Assembly (NCBI RefSeq): GCF_009600885.1
Contig: NZ_VCLA01000062.1
Span: forward strand, 1 to 60,622
Origin: Streptomyces jumonjinensis
GTDB taxonomy: Bacteria; Actinomycetota; Actinomycetes; Streptomycetales; Streptomycetaceae
Length of the DNA: 60,622 nt
Direction of reading: 5' to 3'
In this document: one piece after another, positions 41,675 to 49,464 of the stretch
Numbering within the stretch: position 1 is the stretch's first letter
Layout: each line of letters starts with the position of its first letter
Program-made: the position numbers and the translations under genes
Notes under the pieces: model-generated
What the model was told of the DNA's origin: nothing
Databases searched by the model: none
What the model saw: only the letters and a program-made list of their open reading frames with translations

Positions 41675-43249
41675 TCAACGGGCCCAGGCGGCGGCCCGTT
41701 CGGCGATCACGATGGAGATCAGATGGGTGTTCACCCGTACCGGCGCCGGGATCACGGAGGCGTCCGCTATCAGCAGCCCCTGGACGCCATGGACCCGGCA
41801 GCGGTCGTCGACCACGGCGAGCGGGTCGCCCGACCGGCCGATCCGGGCGGTGCCCATGGGGTGGTGGGCAGTGCGGGCGGCCCGCCGGATATGGGCGTCC
41901 AGCAGGCGCGATGAGCGGATCGTCGCCTCGTCCATGTCGATGACGTCTTTGGTGAGCGCGGTGAACGCGGGCTGGTGCAGCAGTTCCCAGCACAGCCGCA
42001 GCCCGGCCCGCTGCCGGTCCAGATCCGCCCGCTCCCGGCCGTAGTCGATGGCGATGCGCGGCCGGACGGCCGGATCGCGGGAGACGGCCTCGACCGTCCC
42101 CCGGCCCTCGGGGGCCATGAGGTTGGACGTGAGCATGAAGGCCCGGCCGCCGGGCACGGAGGCGGCCAGCCGCGGTGCGTACACCGCCAGTTCGACATGG
42201 TTGAGCGCGTAGAGCTGAAGGTCGCCCGGGATCGCGGAGCCGGGCGCGGTATGGCTCAGCAGGACCTGTGCGCAGGGGACGGCCCCTGCTCCGGGCCGAC
42301 CGGGGCCGGGGCCGGCGCCGGGCCGTCCGGGGCCGGGCTGCGGGACGATGCCGATGGCGACCTGGGAGTGGTCGGCGAGACCGGCCCCGAGGCCGGGGAG
42401 GTCGGCCACCGGCGGCACGCCGAGCGCCCGCAGCAGCCGGGCCGGGCCCAGTCCGGAGCGGTGCAGCAGCGCCGGGGTGCCGTACGCCCCCGCGCACACC
42501 GTGATCCGGTCGCCGTGGAGCTCCCGCGGTCCGGCCGGGGAGTGGACCAGGACGCCCCGGGCGGTGGTTCCGTCGAAGACCACCCGGTCCGCCAGGGTGT
42601 CCGCGAGGACGGTCAGGCTCGGCCGGCCGCGCGCGGGGCCGAGGTAGGCGATGGCGGTGGAGATCCGGCGGCCGTCAGGGGTGAGGTTCAGCGGCAGCGG
42701 GCCCACCCCCCGCGCTCCGGGCGCGTTGTGGTCGGCCACCGGCGGATGTCCGGCCGCCGTCGCGGTGTCCACGAGCGCCGCGGAGAGCGGGGTGTACTCG
42801 TCCGGTGGGGTGCGCCGTACCGGCAGCGGTCCCTCGGCGCCGTGGTGGGGGGCGGTGAAGTCGGCGTCGCTCTCCAGACCGGTGAAGTACGGCAGCACCT
42901 CCCGCCAGGACCAGCCGCGCACCCCGGCGCGCGCCCAGTCGGCGAACTCCGCCGGGTGCGGGCGCAGCGCGACGCAGGCGTTGACGGCCGAGCTGCCGCC
43001 GACGACCTTGCCCCGGGGCAGCGGCAGCGGTGTGCCGTCGTCGCGTACGCCGGTCAGCGACCAGTCGTGCCGCACCATCGAGGGGGTGTGTCCGTCGCTG
43101 AGGTCGGGGGGCAGTGCGGAGGGGCGGGGGTAGTCGGGACCGGCTTCGATCAGCAGGACCCGCCGGGCGGGGTCCTCGGAGAGCCGGGCGGCGAGTACGG
43201 CGCCCGCGGCTCCGGCGCCGACCACGATGTCATCGAAGTGGGGGCGCAC
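41675..43249 (-). CDS. GMC-family FAD oxidoreductase
   Basis: This encodes about 524 residues. The GTG at 43249 is preferred because GAGGAG lies six bases upstream; an ATG at 43351 would add 34 residues that are just the frame-shadow of the previous gene's tail. The FAD motif VVGAGAAGAVLAARL is at the N-terminus, with GGSSAVNACVALRPHPAEF as the second signature. The C-terminal end carries HHPMGTARIG and VRVNTHLISI, the His and Asn pair of GMC enzymes. It oxidises an alcohol to an aldehyde or acid, like choline dehydrogenase-type proteins. A GP-rich run near residue 340 is repeat-coded. It overlaps the P-loop gene by 20 bp, so the two are coupled. Confidence 0.92.
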   Translation of the reverse strand: MRPHFDDIVVGAGAAGAVLAARLSEDPARRVLLIEAGPDYPRPSALPPDLSDGHTPSMVRHDWSLTGVRDDGTPLPLPRGKVVGGSSAVNACVALRPHPAEFADWARAGVRGWSWREVLPYFTGLESDADFTAPHHGAEGPLPVRRTPPDEYTPLSAALVDTATAAGHPPVADHNAPGARGVGPLPLNLTPDGRRISTAIAYLGPARGRPSLTVLADTLADRVVFDGTTARGVLVHSPAGPRELHGDRITVCAGAYGTPALLHRSGLGPARLLRALGVPPVADLPGLGAGLADHSQVAIGIVPQPGPGRPGAGPGPGRPGAGAVPCAQVLLSHTAPGSAIPGDLQLYALNHVELAVYAPRLAASVPGGRAFMLTSNLMAPEGRGTVEAVSRDPAVRPRIAIDYGRERADLDRQRAGLRLCWELLHQPAFTALTKDVIDMDEATIRSSRLLDAHIRRAARTAHHPMGTARIGRSGDPLAVVDDRCRVHGVQGLLIADASVIPAPVRVNTHLISIVIAERAAAWAR

Positions 43250-43931
43250 CGGTGCTCCTCGGTGGGGTGTGCGGACCCTGGGACTTCTGGGGCTGCTGGG
43301 GTTTCTGGCGTTCTTGGGGCTTCTGGGAGTGGTGCGGGCGCCGTCCGTCACGGGCGTGCCCGCGGGAGAGCCGGATCAGCCAGTCGGACAGTTCGGCGGG
43401 GCGGGTGAAGCGCAGCACGTCGAGCCGTACGTCCGGGTCCGCGCCGCCCGCCAGGGCCAGCAGCTCGCTCCGGGTGCCGTGCCGGGTGGCCCAGCCGTGG
43501 CGCAGGATGTTCTCCGGGTCGGTGAGGACCGAGCGCAGCGGCGGCTCCCGGTTGCCGCTCCAGAGGACTTCGCGGTGGAGCGACCGCAGCAGGGTGCGCA
43601 GCGCCAGGCTCGTCATGGTCACGGCCACCGGGTAGTCCAGCCAGATGAGCAGTCGGGCACGCCGGGCGAGCAGGGTGTTGACCTCCGGGTAGTGCCATTC
43701 GGTGATCCACCGGGGCTGCTCGGTCCGCTGGGCGACATCGGCCCCGAACCGGGGGCGCGGACGCCAGCCGGGGTCGTAGTACAGCTCGTCGAGTTCGATG
43801 CGGGGCACTCCGGTGAGCGCGGCGAGCTTCCCCGCGAGGGTCGTCTTGCCCGCGCCGCTGCCGCCCGCGACCAGGATCCGGTCGAGGGCGGGGGGCGGAC
43901 CGGCCGCCGGGTCGAGCGCGCGCAGGGTCAC
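43230..43931 (-). CDS. P-loop kinase-like protein (topology-modulation/adenylate-kinase-like)
   Basis: This encodes 233 residues from a GTG at 43931 with GAGAGAGGA nearby. ILVAGGSGAGKTTLAGKLA (19-37) is a Walker A loop, PRIELDELYYDPGW is the following acidic strand, and LLIWLDYPVAVTMTSLALRT carries a second strand and helix. This is the small P-loop type called topology modulation or FlaR-like protein, probably a nucleotide or small-molecule kinase. The last 35 residues are Gln/Lys/Pro repeats (SQKPQERQKPQQPQ). It is the first gene of the leftward operon and may phosphorylate a pathway intermediate. The upstream promoter is shared with the rightward aminotransferase. Confidence 0.85.
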   Translation of the reverse strand: MTLRALDPAAGPPPALDRILVAGGSGAGKTTLAGKLAALTGVPRIELDELYYDPGWRPRPRFGADVAQRTEQPRWITEWHYPEVNTLLARRARLLIWLDYPVAVTMTSLALRTLLRSLHREVLWSGNREPPLRSVLTDPENILRHGWATRHGTRSELLALAGGADPDVRLDVLRFTRPAELSDWLIRLSRGHARDGRRPHHSQKPQERQKPQQPQKSQGPHTPPRSTGAPPLR

Positions 43932-44114
43932 CGTGGGCGTTCCTCTCTCCGCACCGTCTCACCGGTTCGGGACCAGCCGTGACGTGCCGTCTCACCGATG
44001 CGACACCGGTTCATGACGCACCGTTTCAGCGATGCCGCGTCAGCCATGATGACGGCGGTCTGCGGGCGGGACACCCTCACAGCTGTACGGGTGTGCGTCC
44101 GGGACGGCCGCTGC

Positions 44115-45443
44115 ATGATGCTCGGCATGTCGCTTACCGATGGTGAGAACACCGGTGTGGCCGTCGATGAGGAGTCGGCGCGTGCGCGGGACCGCCGTTT
44201 CGTCTGGCATCCGTGGTCCCCGGTGGGCGGGGGCGGCGCCGAGGGGCCGGTGCTGGTCTCCGGCAGCGGTTACCGGGTGCGGGACGCGGCCGGACACCGC
44301 TATCTCGACGCGATCGCGTCGGCGATGAACTCCAGTTGCGGTTACGGCCATCCGGCGCTGGTGGCGGCGGCCGAGCGGCAGATGTCCCTGCTGCCCCACT
44401 TCGATCTCAGCGTGGGGACGCACCTTCCGGTGGGGCTGGTGGCCGAGCGGCTGGCGGCGCTGCTGCCCCGGGGGGTGGCGCGCACGCTCTTCGTGAACGG
44501 CGGCTCGGAGGCGACCGAGGCCGCCGTCGCGATCGCGCACGGCTACTGGCGTCATCGGGGCCGCCCCCGGAGCCGGATCGTCACCTTCGCCGCCGGGTAC
44601 CACGGGACGACCCTGACGGCCCAGCATCTGTCCGGGCTGCCCGCCCATGAGACCCACGCCGAGGCGCCGTTCCCGGTGACCCGGGTGGAACTGCCCGTGC
44701 CTGCGGGGGAGCTGCGTTCACCGGGGGCGCTCGACGCGCTGGCCGGCGCGTTCGAGCGGGCGGTGTCCGACGGCCCTCCGCCCGCGGCGGTGTTCGTGGA
44801 GGCGCTGCTCAATGTGGGCGGCGGTGTGGTGCTGCCGCCGGGACTCCTGCGGGCGGTACGGGGGTTGTGCGACCGCAGCGGCGCGCTGCTGATGGTGGAC
44901 GAGGTGTTCTGCGGCTTCGGCAGGACGGGCCGGATGTTCGGCTTCGACCACGACGGCGTCACCCCGGATGTGGTCACCATGAGCAAGGGCCTGAGCGGCG
45001 GCTATGTGCCGCTCGCGGCGGTGAGCGCCACCGAGGACGTCTATCAGTCCTTCGCCGCCGATCCGCTGCTCGGCGGGCTGCGGTACGGGCATACGACCGG
45101 CGGGCACGCGGTCGCCTGCGCGGTGGCGCTCGCGGTTCTCGACGTCATCGAGGAACGGAAGCTGGTCGCCGCCTCGGCGGCGCTCGGCGAGGAGCTGCTG
45201 AACGGGCTGCTTCCGCTCCGGGACCACCCCGAGGTCGTCGATGTGCGGGGGCTGGGCCTGGTCGCGACGGTCGAGTGCCGCCGTCCCGAGGCGGCGGCGG
45301 CTCTGGTCGCCGGGGCCAGGGAGCGCGGGACCCTGCTGCGCCGGCAGGGCAGCGCGGTGATGGCCATTCCGCCGCTGATCATCGATCAGGCCGGGATCGC
45401 GGAGCTGGTACGGACGACGGGACGGGCCCTTGAGGACGGCTGA
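44115..45443 (+). CDS. Class III PLP-dependent aminotransferase
   Basis: This encodes about 442 residues. PLP is bound by K291 in VTMSKGLSGGYVPLA, with the upstream ALLMVDEVFCGFGRTG and GYHGTTLTAQHL typical of class III enzymes (DAPA synthase, beta-alanine or omega-aminotransferases). It moves an amino group to an aldehyde or keto group, and so could work with the GMC alcohol oxidase to turn an alcohol into an amine for the amidinotransferase. The start is uncertain among ATG 44115, 44118 and 44127; GGGACGG lies upstream of the first. It is divergent from the P-loop gene, and its end overlaps the tail of the opposite-strand regulator by 65 bp. Confidence 0.92.
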   Translation: MMLGMSLTDGENTGVAVDEESARARDRRFVWHPWSPVGGGGAEGPVLVSGSGYRVRDAAGHRYLDAIASAMNSSCGYGHPALVAAAERQMSLLPHFDLSVGTHLPVGLVAERLAALLPRGVARTLFVNGGSEATEAAVAIAHGYWRHRGRPRSRIVTFAAGYHGTTLTAQHLSGLPAHETHAEAPFPVTRVELPVPAGELRSPGALDALAGAFERAVSDGPPPAAVFVEALLNVGGGVVLPPGLLRAVRGLCDRSGALLMVDEVFCGFGRTGRMFGFDHDGVTPDVVTMSKGLSGGYVPLAAVSATEDVYQSFAADPLLGGLRYGHTTGGHAVACAVALAVLDVIEERKLVAASAALGEELLNGLLPLRDHPEVVDVRGLGLVATVECRRPEAAAALVAGARERGTLLRRQGSAVMAIPPLIIDQAGIAELVRTTGRALEDG

Positions 45444-46398
45444 CACCAGGGTCCGGGCGGCTGACGCCAGGGTCCGGACGGTCGGCCCCACGGTCCGGAC
45501 GGTTCACGCCGCGGTCCGGACGGTTCACGCCGCGGTCCGGACGGTCGGCCCCACCGGCAAGGGCTCCGGTGCCACGGGCAGGGGCTTCGGCACCACGAAC
45601 AGGGGCTTCTGCCCCGGCGTGCCGCAGGAGCGTCCCGGATCCCGCGGCGCTCCGGGACGGCAGCAGCACCAGATGTTCTTCGCCGACCAGCCCGGACCGC
45701 AGGGCCATCGCCACCACGGCCTCGCGCTTCCAGTAGGAGCGCTTTCCGCCGGTGGCCCCGGCCCATTCGGTGACCTGGAGTTTCTCGGTCGCCAGATAGT
45801 TGATGTGGTGGTTGACGGCGGCACGGGTCAGTGTCGTGGCGCGGCCTTTCCCCTCCAGCCGGGCGATGACATCGGTGATCGTGGGAACCGCGCCCGGGGG
45901 ATAGCCGCGCAGCTGGGGTTCGCAGAGGGCCACCAGAACCCGGAAGTAGGCGGAATTCTCATCCAGTCGCGGCCAATTGGTCCGGCCTCCCGGGGCGGCC
46001 GGTGCCGCGGCGAGAAACCGGGGTTCGGGGCCGAAGACATTGACCATGGCGGCCCCGCGCGCCACGGGCAGCACCAGCCGGGCCAGTTCGAAGGGAATGG
46101 GTATGTCCTGTCTACGGGGGGCCACTTTGACGAACTCGCCTCCCCGCTCCATGTTCTCGACGAAGTAGGTGTCCTCGGTGTGCAGATTGGTCAGACACCA
46201 GTGGGCGGAGCGGGCGGTGACCACTGCTGCCGCGCTGAGCACCGGGTCGGCGGCCGAGCGGATGTCCAGGACGTCCCGCTCCGCGTTGTAGCCGATCACC
46301 GCCCGGCCGCCGTCGCCGAGTTCGCACCGGTCGCGCACCGGCGGGCGGATCGCCTCATCGGCATACCATCCCGCAAACTGAAGAATCAAAGTCCCCAC
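45379..46398 (-). CDS. Putative FHA-like/winged-helix regulatory protein with a repetitive tail
   Basis: This encodes 339 residues from a GTG with AAAAGGA nine bases upstream. Residues about 20-125 look like an FHA-type beta sandwich (VIGYNAERDVLDIRS, then HWCLTNLHTEDTYFVENM), which binds phosphothreonine. Residues about 168-225 hold a winged-helix-like stretch (TITDVIARLEGKGR, then TRAAVNHHINYLATEKLQV) followed by the wing. The last 80 residues are Pro/Arg/Asp heptads (GVNRPDR), coded by a 21 bp tandem repeat. It is convergent with the aminotransferase and divergent from the acyl-CoA dehydrogenase-like gene, so it is the best candidate pathway regulator. The FHA call is my reading and is moderate in confidence. 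Confidence 0.65.
   Translation of the reverse strand: MGTLILQFAGWYADEAIRPPVRDRCELGDGGRAVIGYNAERDVLDIRSAADPVLSAAAVVTARSAHWCLTNLHTEDTYFVENMERGGEFVKVAPRRQDIPIPFELARLVLPVARGAAMVNVFGPEPRFLAAAPAAPGGRTNWPRLDENSAYFRVLVALCEPQLRGYPPGAVPTITDVIARLEGKGRATTLTRAAVNHHINYLATEKLQVTEWAGATGGKRSYWKREAVVAMALRSGLVGEEHLVLLPSRSAAGSGTLLRHAGAEAPVRGAEAPARGTGALAGGADRPDRGVNRPDRGVNRPDRGADRPDPGVSRPDPGVSRPQGPVPSSVPAPRSRPDR
45437..45541. repeat. Tandem array of 21 bp units at the end of the aminotransferase gene
   Basis: Five units of 21 bases (for example CGGTTCACGCCGCGGTCCGG plus A) run from just before the aminotransferase stop; units 4 and 5 are identical. The same DNA codes for the heptad tail of the opposite regulator. 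Confidence 0.9.
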
Positions 46399-46661
46399 CA
46401 GGAGAAATCCTTTTTCTCAACGCGCCCCAGGGAAATCCTCATTCACTGCTCCACCGGCGAGCTTTCCTCCATACCGAGGCATTAAACGCAGACCGTCGGA
46501 GAATCGGATTCTCAGCCGGAGCCTGGATGCCGGAGGCGACGGCCGGTCCCGCCGGGAAAGGTCAGCCGCTTGTTCCCCGCCCTCCATCACCACGCATCCC
46601 GCCCGCTTATCGGAACATCCGACCGGAACATCGCATCCCATCGTCTGCCGAGGTCTCGCCC
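46399..46661. promoter_or_regulatory. Divergent promoter region
   Basis: This 263 bp gap is AT-richer than its surroundings, especially near 46405-46425 and 46470-46510. It must drive the FHA/HTH gene leftward and the acyl-CoA dehydrogenase-like gene rightward. No clear palindrome or consensus promoter could be read. Confidence 0.5.
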
Positions 46662-47948
46662 ATGCCGATTCCCCTCTCTCTGAATTCCGAGCTGCGGCCG
46701 GTCACCGCGAACGGCGAACATATGGTGGCGGCGGTCGCGGACCACCATGACTTTCTGGCCGAGCAGGCACGGGCCACGGACGCGGAGGGCCGTTTCGCAC
46801 GGGAGAGCGTCGAGGCGCTCGTGGACGCCGGAGTCTTCGCCGCGCCCGCCCCCGTGGAGCTGGGCGGATCCGGGGTCGAGCGGCTGCGCGATCTGACGGT
46901 GATCACCGCGCGGATCGCCCGCGCGGATGCCTCGGTCGCCGTCGCCCATGCCATGCATACCGCGCTGGCCTGGTACTTCGCCCGGGTGGTGCGTTTCAGC
47001 GCGGACGGCGACGCCGGCTGTCTGCCACGGCGTGAGTGGCTCCGGGCGATCGGCGAACGGCGGATGCTGCTCTGCTCCGCCGTCGCCGAACGCGGGGCCG
47101 ACTACTGGAATCTCGCCACCACCGCGACCGCCTCCCCTGATGGCTGGGTGGTCAACGGCCGCAAGATCCTCGCCTCGGTCTCCCCTGCCGCCACCCATTT
47201 CTACTGCCGGCTCAGGGCCGAGCGCGGCGGCGGACGCCATCTGGCCAGCGCCATGATCCCCGCGAGCACGCCCGGAGTGCGGGTCGAGGACGACTGGCAG
47301 GGGCTCGGGCTGCGTGGCTCGGGCAGCGGGAGCGTGCTGTTCGAGGGGTGCGTCATCCCCGATGAGGCGCTGATGGTGCGCGGCCCCTGGGGCAGAAGGG
47401 ACCCGGCCATGCTGGAGGGCCGCGCGGTGAGCGGCATGGGGCTGAACGGGGTGTATCTGGGGCTCGCCGAGGCGGCTCGCGATCACGCCCTGCGGGCGCT
47501 GGCCACAGGGACGCCGTCCGGTCGCGCCCGGGTTCGCTCGGCGGCCGTCAAGACCGCCGTCGCCGAGATGGAGACCGCGCTGACCGCGGCCCGGGGCACC
47601 CTCGGCGCGGGGCTCCGGGACTTCGACGCCCAGCTGCTGCTGAACAGACCGCGGTCCGTCACCGCCGAGACCGGCCGGGCGATGATGAAGGAGTGCCAGA
47701 CCGTGAGCCTGGTGGTGGGGCGGGCCGCCCGGGAGGTCGTCGACCACGCGATGACGCTGACCGGGGGCGCGAGCTACACGGCGGGCCATCCCCTCGCCCG
47801 CGCCTACCGCGATGTGCGCGCCGCGCCCTTCATGCCGCCGTACTCCCCACCGGAGGAGGCCGTCGACTTCCTCGCCGACACCACGCTGGGAGAGCCGCCC
47901 CCGCCCCGAGCCGACGGCGCGTCACTCCCCGTACGGCGTACGGACTGA
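46662..47948 (+). CDS. Acyl-CoA dehydrogenase-family flavoprotein
   Basis: This encodes about 428 residues. The ATG at 46662 is used, with GAGG eleven bases upstream. The fold shows an N-terminal helical bundle (FLAEQARATDAEGRFARESV), the beta-domain WVVNGRKILASVSPAATHFY, and LGLRGSGSGSVLFEGCVIPD, where FAD contacts occur. The C-terminal helices include ALTAARGTLGAGLRDFDAQL and AREVVDHAMTLTGGASY. The usual catalytic Glu is not obvious, so it may be a flavin-dependent oxidase, hydroxylase or desaturase of the DszC/HpaH type rather than a fatty-acid enzyme. It probably belongs to the amidinotransferase locus because it shares a promoter region with its regulator. A 21 bp repeat array begins at its stop. 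Confidence 0.87.
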   Translation: MPIPLSLNSELRPVTANGEHMVAAVADHHDFLAEQARATDAEGRFARESVEALVDAGVFAAPAPVELGGSGVERLRDLTVITARIARADASVAVAHAMHTALAWYFARVVRFSADGDAGCLPRREWLRAIGERRMLLCSAVAERGADYWNLATTATASPDGWVVNGRKILASVSPAATHFYCRLRAERGGGRHLASAMIPASTPGVRVEDDWQGLGLRGSGSGSVLFEGCVIPDEALMVRGPWGRRDPAMLEGRAVSGMGLNGVYLGLAEAARDHALRALATGTPSGRARVRSAAVKTAVAEMETALTAARGTLGAGLRDFDAQLLLNRPRSVTAETGRAMMKECQTVSLVVGRAAREVVDHAMTLTGGASYTAGHPLARAYRDVRAAPFMPPYSPPEEAVDFLADTTLGEPPPPRADGASLPVRRTD

Positions 47949-48040
47949 GCTCCATGGTGCCCGGACCGAGCTCCACGGCGTACGGACTGAGCTTCACGAT
48001 GCACGGCCTGAGCTCCACCGCGTACGCACTGAGCGCACGG
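47939..48040. repeat. Tandem array of 21 bp units at the end of the flavoprotein gene
   Basis: Four and a half diverged 21-base units (such as TACGGACTGAGCTCCATGGT plus G) start over the stop codon and fill most of the gap to the MarR gene. Each contains GAGCTCCA or a near copy. They look unlike any protein-coding sequence. Confidence 0.88.
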
Positions 48041-48213
48041 ACTGAACGGCTGCGCAGTCCCGGCGGCGCCATCGTCCCACCCCAGGGGCTCCGGAGCACT
48101 CGCCCCCGGTGAAGCCGTCTCCCTTTCCACCGGCCCCGTCGGTACGCTGGAGCTCACCGGCCGCGCGGACTGGGCCACCCGTTTCCCGACCGGCCAGGCC
48201 ACAAGGCGGAGCG

Positions 48214-48735
48214 ATGAGCGAGCAGACGTACCGACGCGATGCGATGGAGAAGCCCCCGCTCGTCGATGTGTGCGGGCAGCCGGGTCAGCTCATCCGCCGC
48301 GCCCAGCAGGTGCACACCTATCTCTGGGCGACCTCCGTCTCGTCCGAGGTCACCTCGACCCAGTTCGCGATGCTCAGCGCCATCGCCGAACGGCCGTCCA
48401 TCGACCAGAACTCCCTCTCACGCCAGGTCTCCGTGGACACCTCCACCGTCGCCGAGGTCGTCAACCGGCTGGTCGACCGGGGCCATGTCACCCGTGGCAA
48501 GGACCCGGCGGACCGGCGGCGCAATCTGCTCTCGCTCTCCGAGTCCGGGCACCGGATGTACGCGGAGGTCTCCGCAGCCGCCGCCGCGATGACCGACCGG
48601 CTGGTGGCGACCCTGCCGGAGCACGATCGCGGGGAGCTGGTCCGGATACTCCGGAATCTCGTCGAGTCGGGTGAGGCCATGCGCGACGCCGACGCGGCGG
48701 ACGCGCAGGAAGCGCGCGGTCGCAACAGCCGCTGA
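48214..48735 (+). CDS. MarR-family transcriptional regulator
   Basis: This encodes 173 residues from the ATG at 48214 with GCGGAGCG upstream. The MarR fold is clear: LIRRAQQVHTYLWATSVSSE, FAMLSAIAERPSIDQNSLSR, the recognition helix VDTSTVAEVVNRLVDRGHV and wing RGKDPADRRRNLLSLSESG, then the C-terminal dimer helix. Such proteins are usually repressors released by small aromatic or lipophilic ligands. No palindrome that it could bind was picked out in the repeat-filled spacer before it. It may control the flavoprotein, the next genes or itself. Confidence 0.93.
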   Translation: MSEQTYRRDAMEKPPLVDVCGQPGQLIRRAQQVHTYLWATSVSSEVTSTQFAMLSAIAERPSIDQNSLSRQVSVDTSTVAEVVNRLVDRGHVTRGKDPADRRRNLLSLSESGHRMYAEVSAAAAAMTDRLVATLPEHDRGELVRILRNLVESGEAMRDADAADAQEARGRNSR

Positions 48736-48896
48736 CGGGCCGCGATGCGGCGAGGGCGCCGGATGCGGCGTCCTCGCCGCATCCCTCGATCCCGCGTCCT
48801 TGCTGAATCAGGAGTGAGTCCCGCGCCCCGGGGTAGGCGAGCCTCGCCGTAAGGCGGGAAAGGCAACGGGGTACGGGGTACGGGGTGCGGGAGCGT

Positions 48897-49391
48897 ATGG
48901 AATGGATCGGGCTGGCGGGCGAGGGCGACACGGTGTGCCGGGACGCCGTTCCGTGGGCGGGCGAGTGCTACGACGGGACGCCGGAGAGCATCTCCGCCGC
49001 ACGGTGTTTCACCGCGCGGTTCCTCTCCCGGGTGCGGGCCCGGCTCGGGGTGCCGATACCGGAGGAGACGATCGCTACGGCTCAGCTGGTGGTCAGTGAG
49101 CTGGTGACCAATTCCTGCAAATACGCTCCGGGGCCGTGTCTGCTGAATCTGGAGGTGACCGGCGGCCGGGGCGACGGCGACGCGCCCCGGGGAGCGAAGA
49201 ACCGGGGCGACGGGTTCGTGGAGATCACTGTCTGGGACGCCGACCCGGGGCTGCCGACGCCGGTCGCCGCCGATCCCGAACGGGTCGGCCGTCATGGCCT
49301 GGAGATCGTGCTCGCGGTGAGCGAGGGCTTCGAGGTCCGGCGCGAGCCGGTCGGGAAGCGGGTCGGGGTACGGGTCGCGTTCAGCGGCTGA
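48897..49391 (+). CDS. ATP-binding protein of the anti-sigma factor (HATPase_c, RsbW-like) type
   Basis: This encodes about 164 residues; the ATG at 48897 follows GGGAG, and a GTG at 48885 is possible. The ATPase fold shows the N-box SELVTNSCKYAPGP, the G1 box VWDADPGLP and the G2 region RVGRHGLEIVLAVSEGF. In Streptomyces these small kinases bind sigma factors or anti-anti-sigma partners; many are orphans like this one, with no sigma or STAS gene next door. An insert rich in Gly and Asp (about 100-120) precedes the G1 strand. It lies convergent with the SDR gene. Confidence 0.9.
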   Translation: MEWIGLAGEGDTVCRDAVPWAGECYDGTPESISAARCFTARFLSRVRARLGVPIPEETIATAQLVVSELVTNSCKYAPGPCLLNLEVTGGRGDGDAPRGAKNRGDGFVEITVWDADPGLPTPVAADPERVGRHGLEIVLAVSEGFEVRREPVGKRVGVRVAFSG

Positions 49392-49464
49392 CCCGCGCGG
49401 GAGGCGGCTGGTGGCGAGCGACCGGAGGCGACTGCGCGGGCGGCCGGAGACCGTCCGCGCGGGC

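Noticed and set aside
45437..45541. CRISPR-like repeats
   Set aside because: The units are directly adjacent with no spacers and no cas genes are near.
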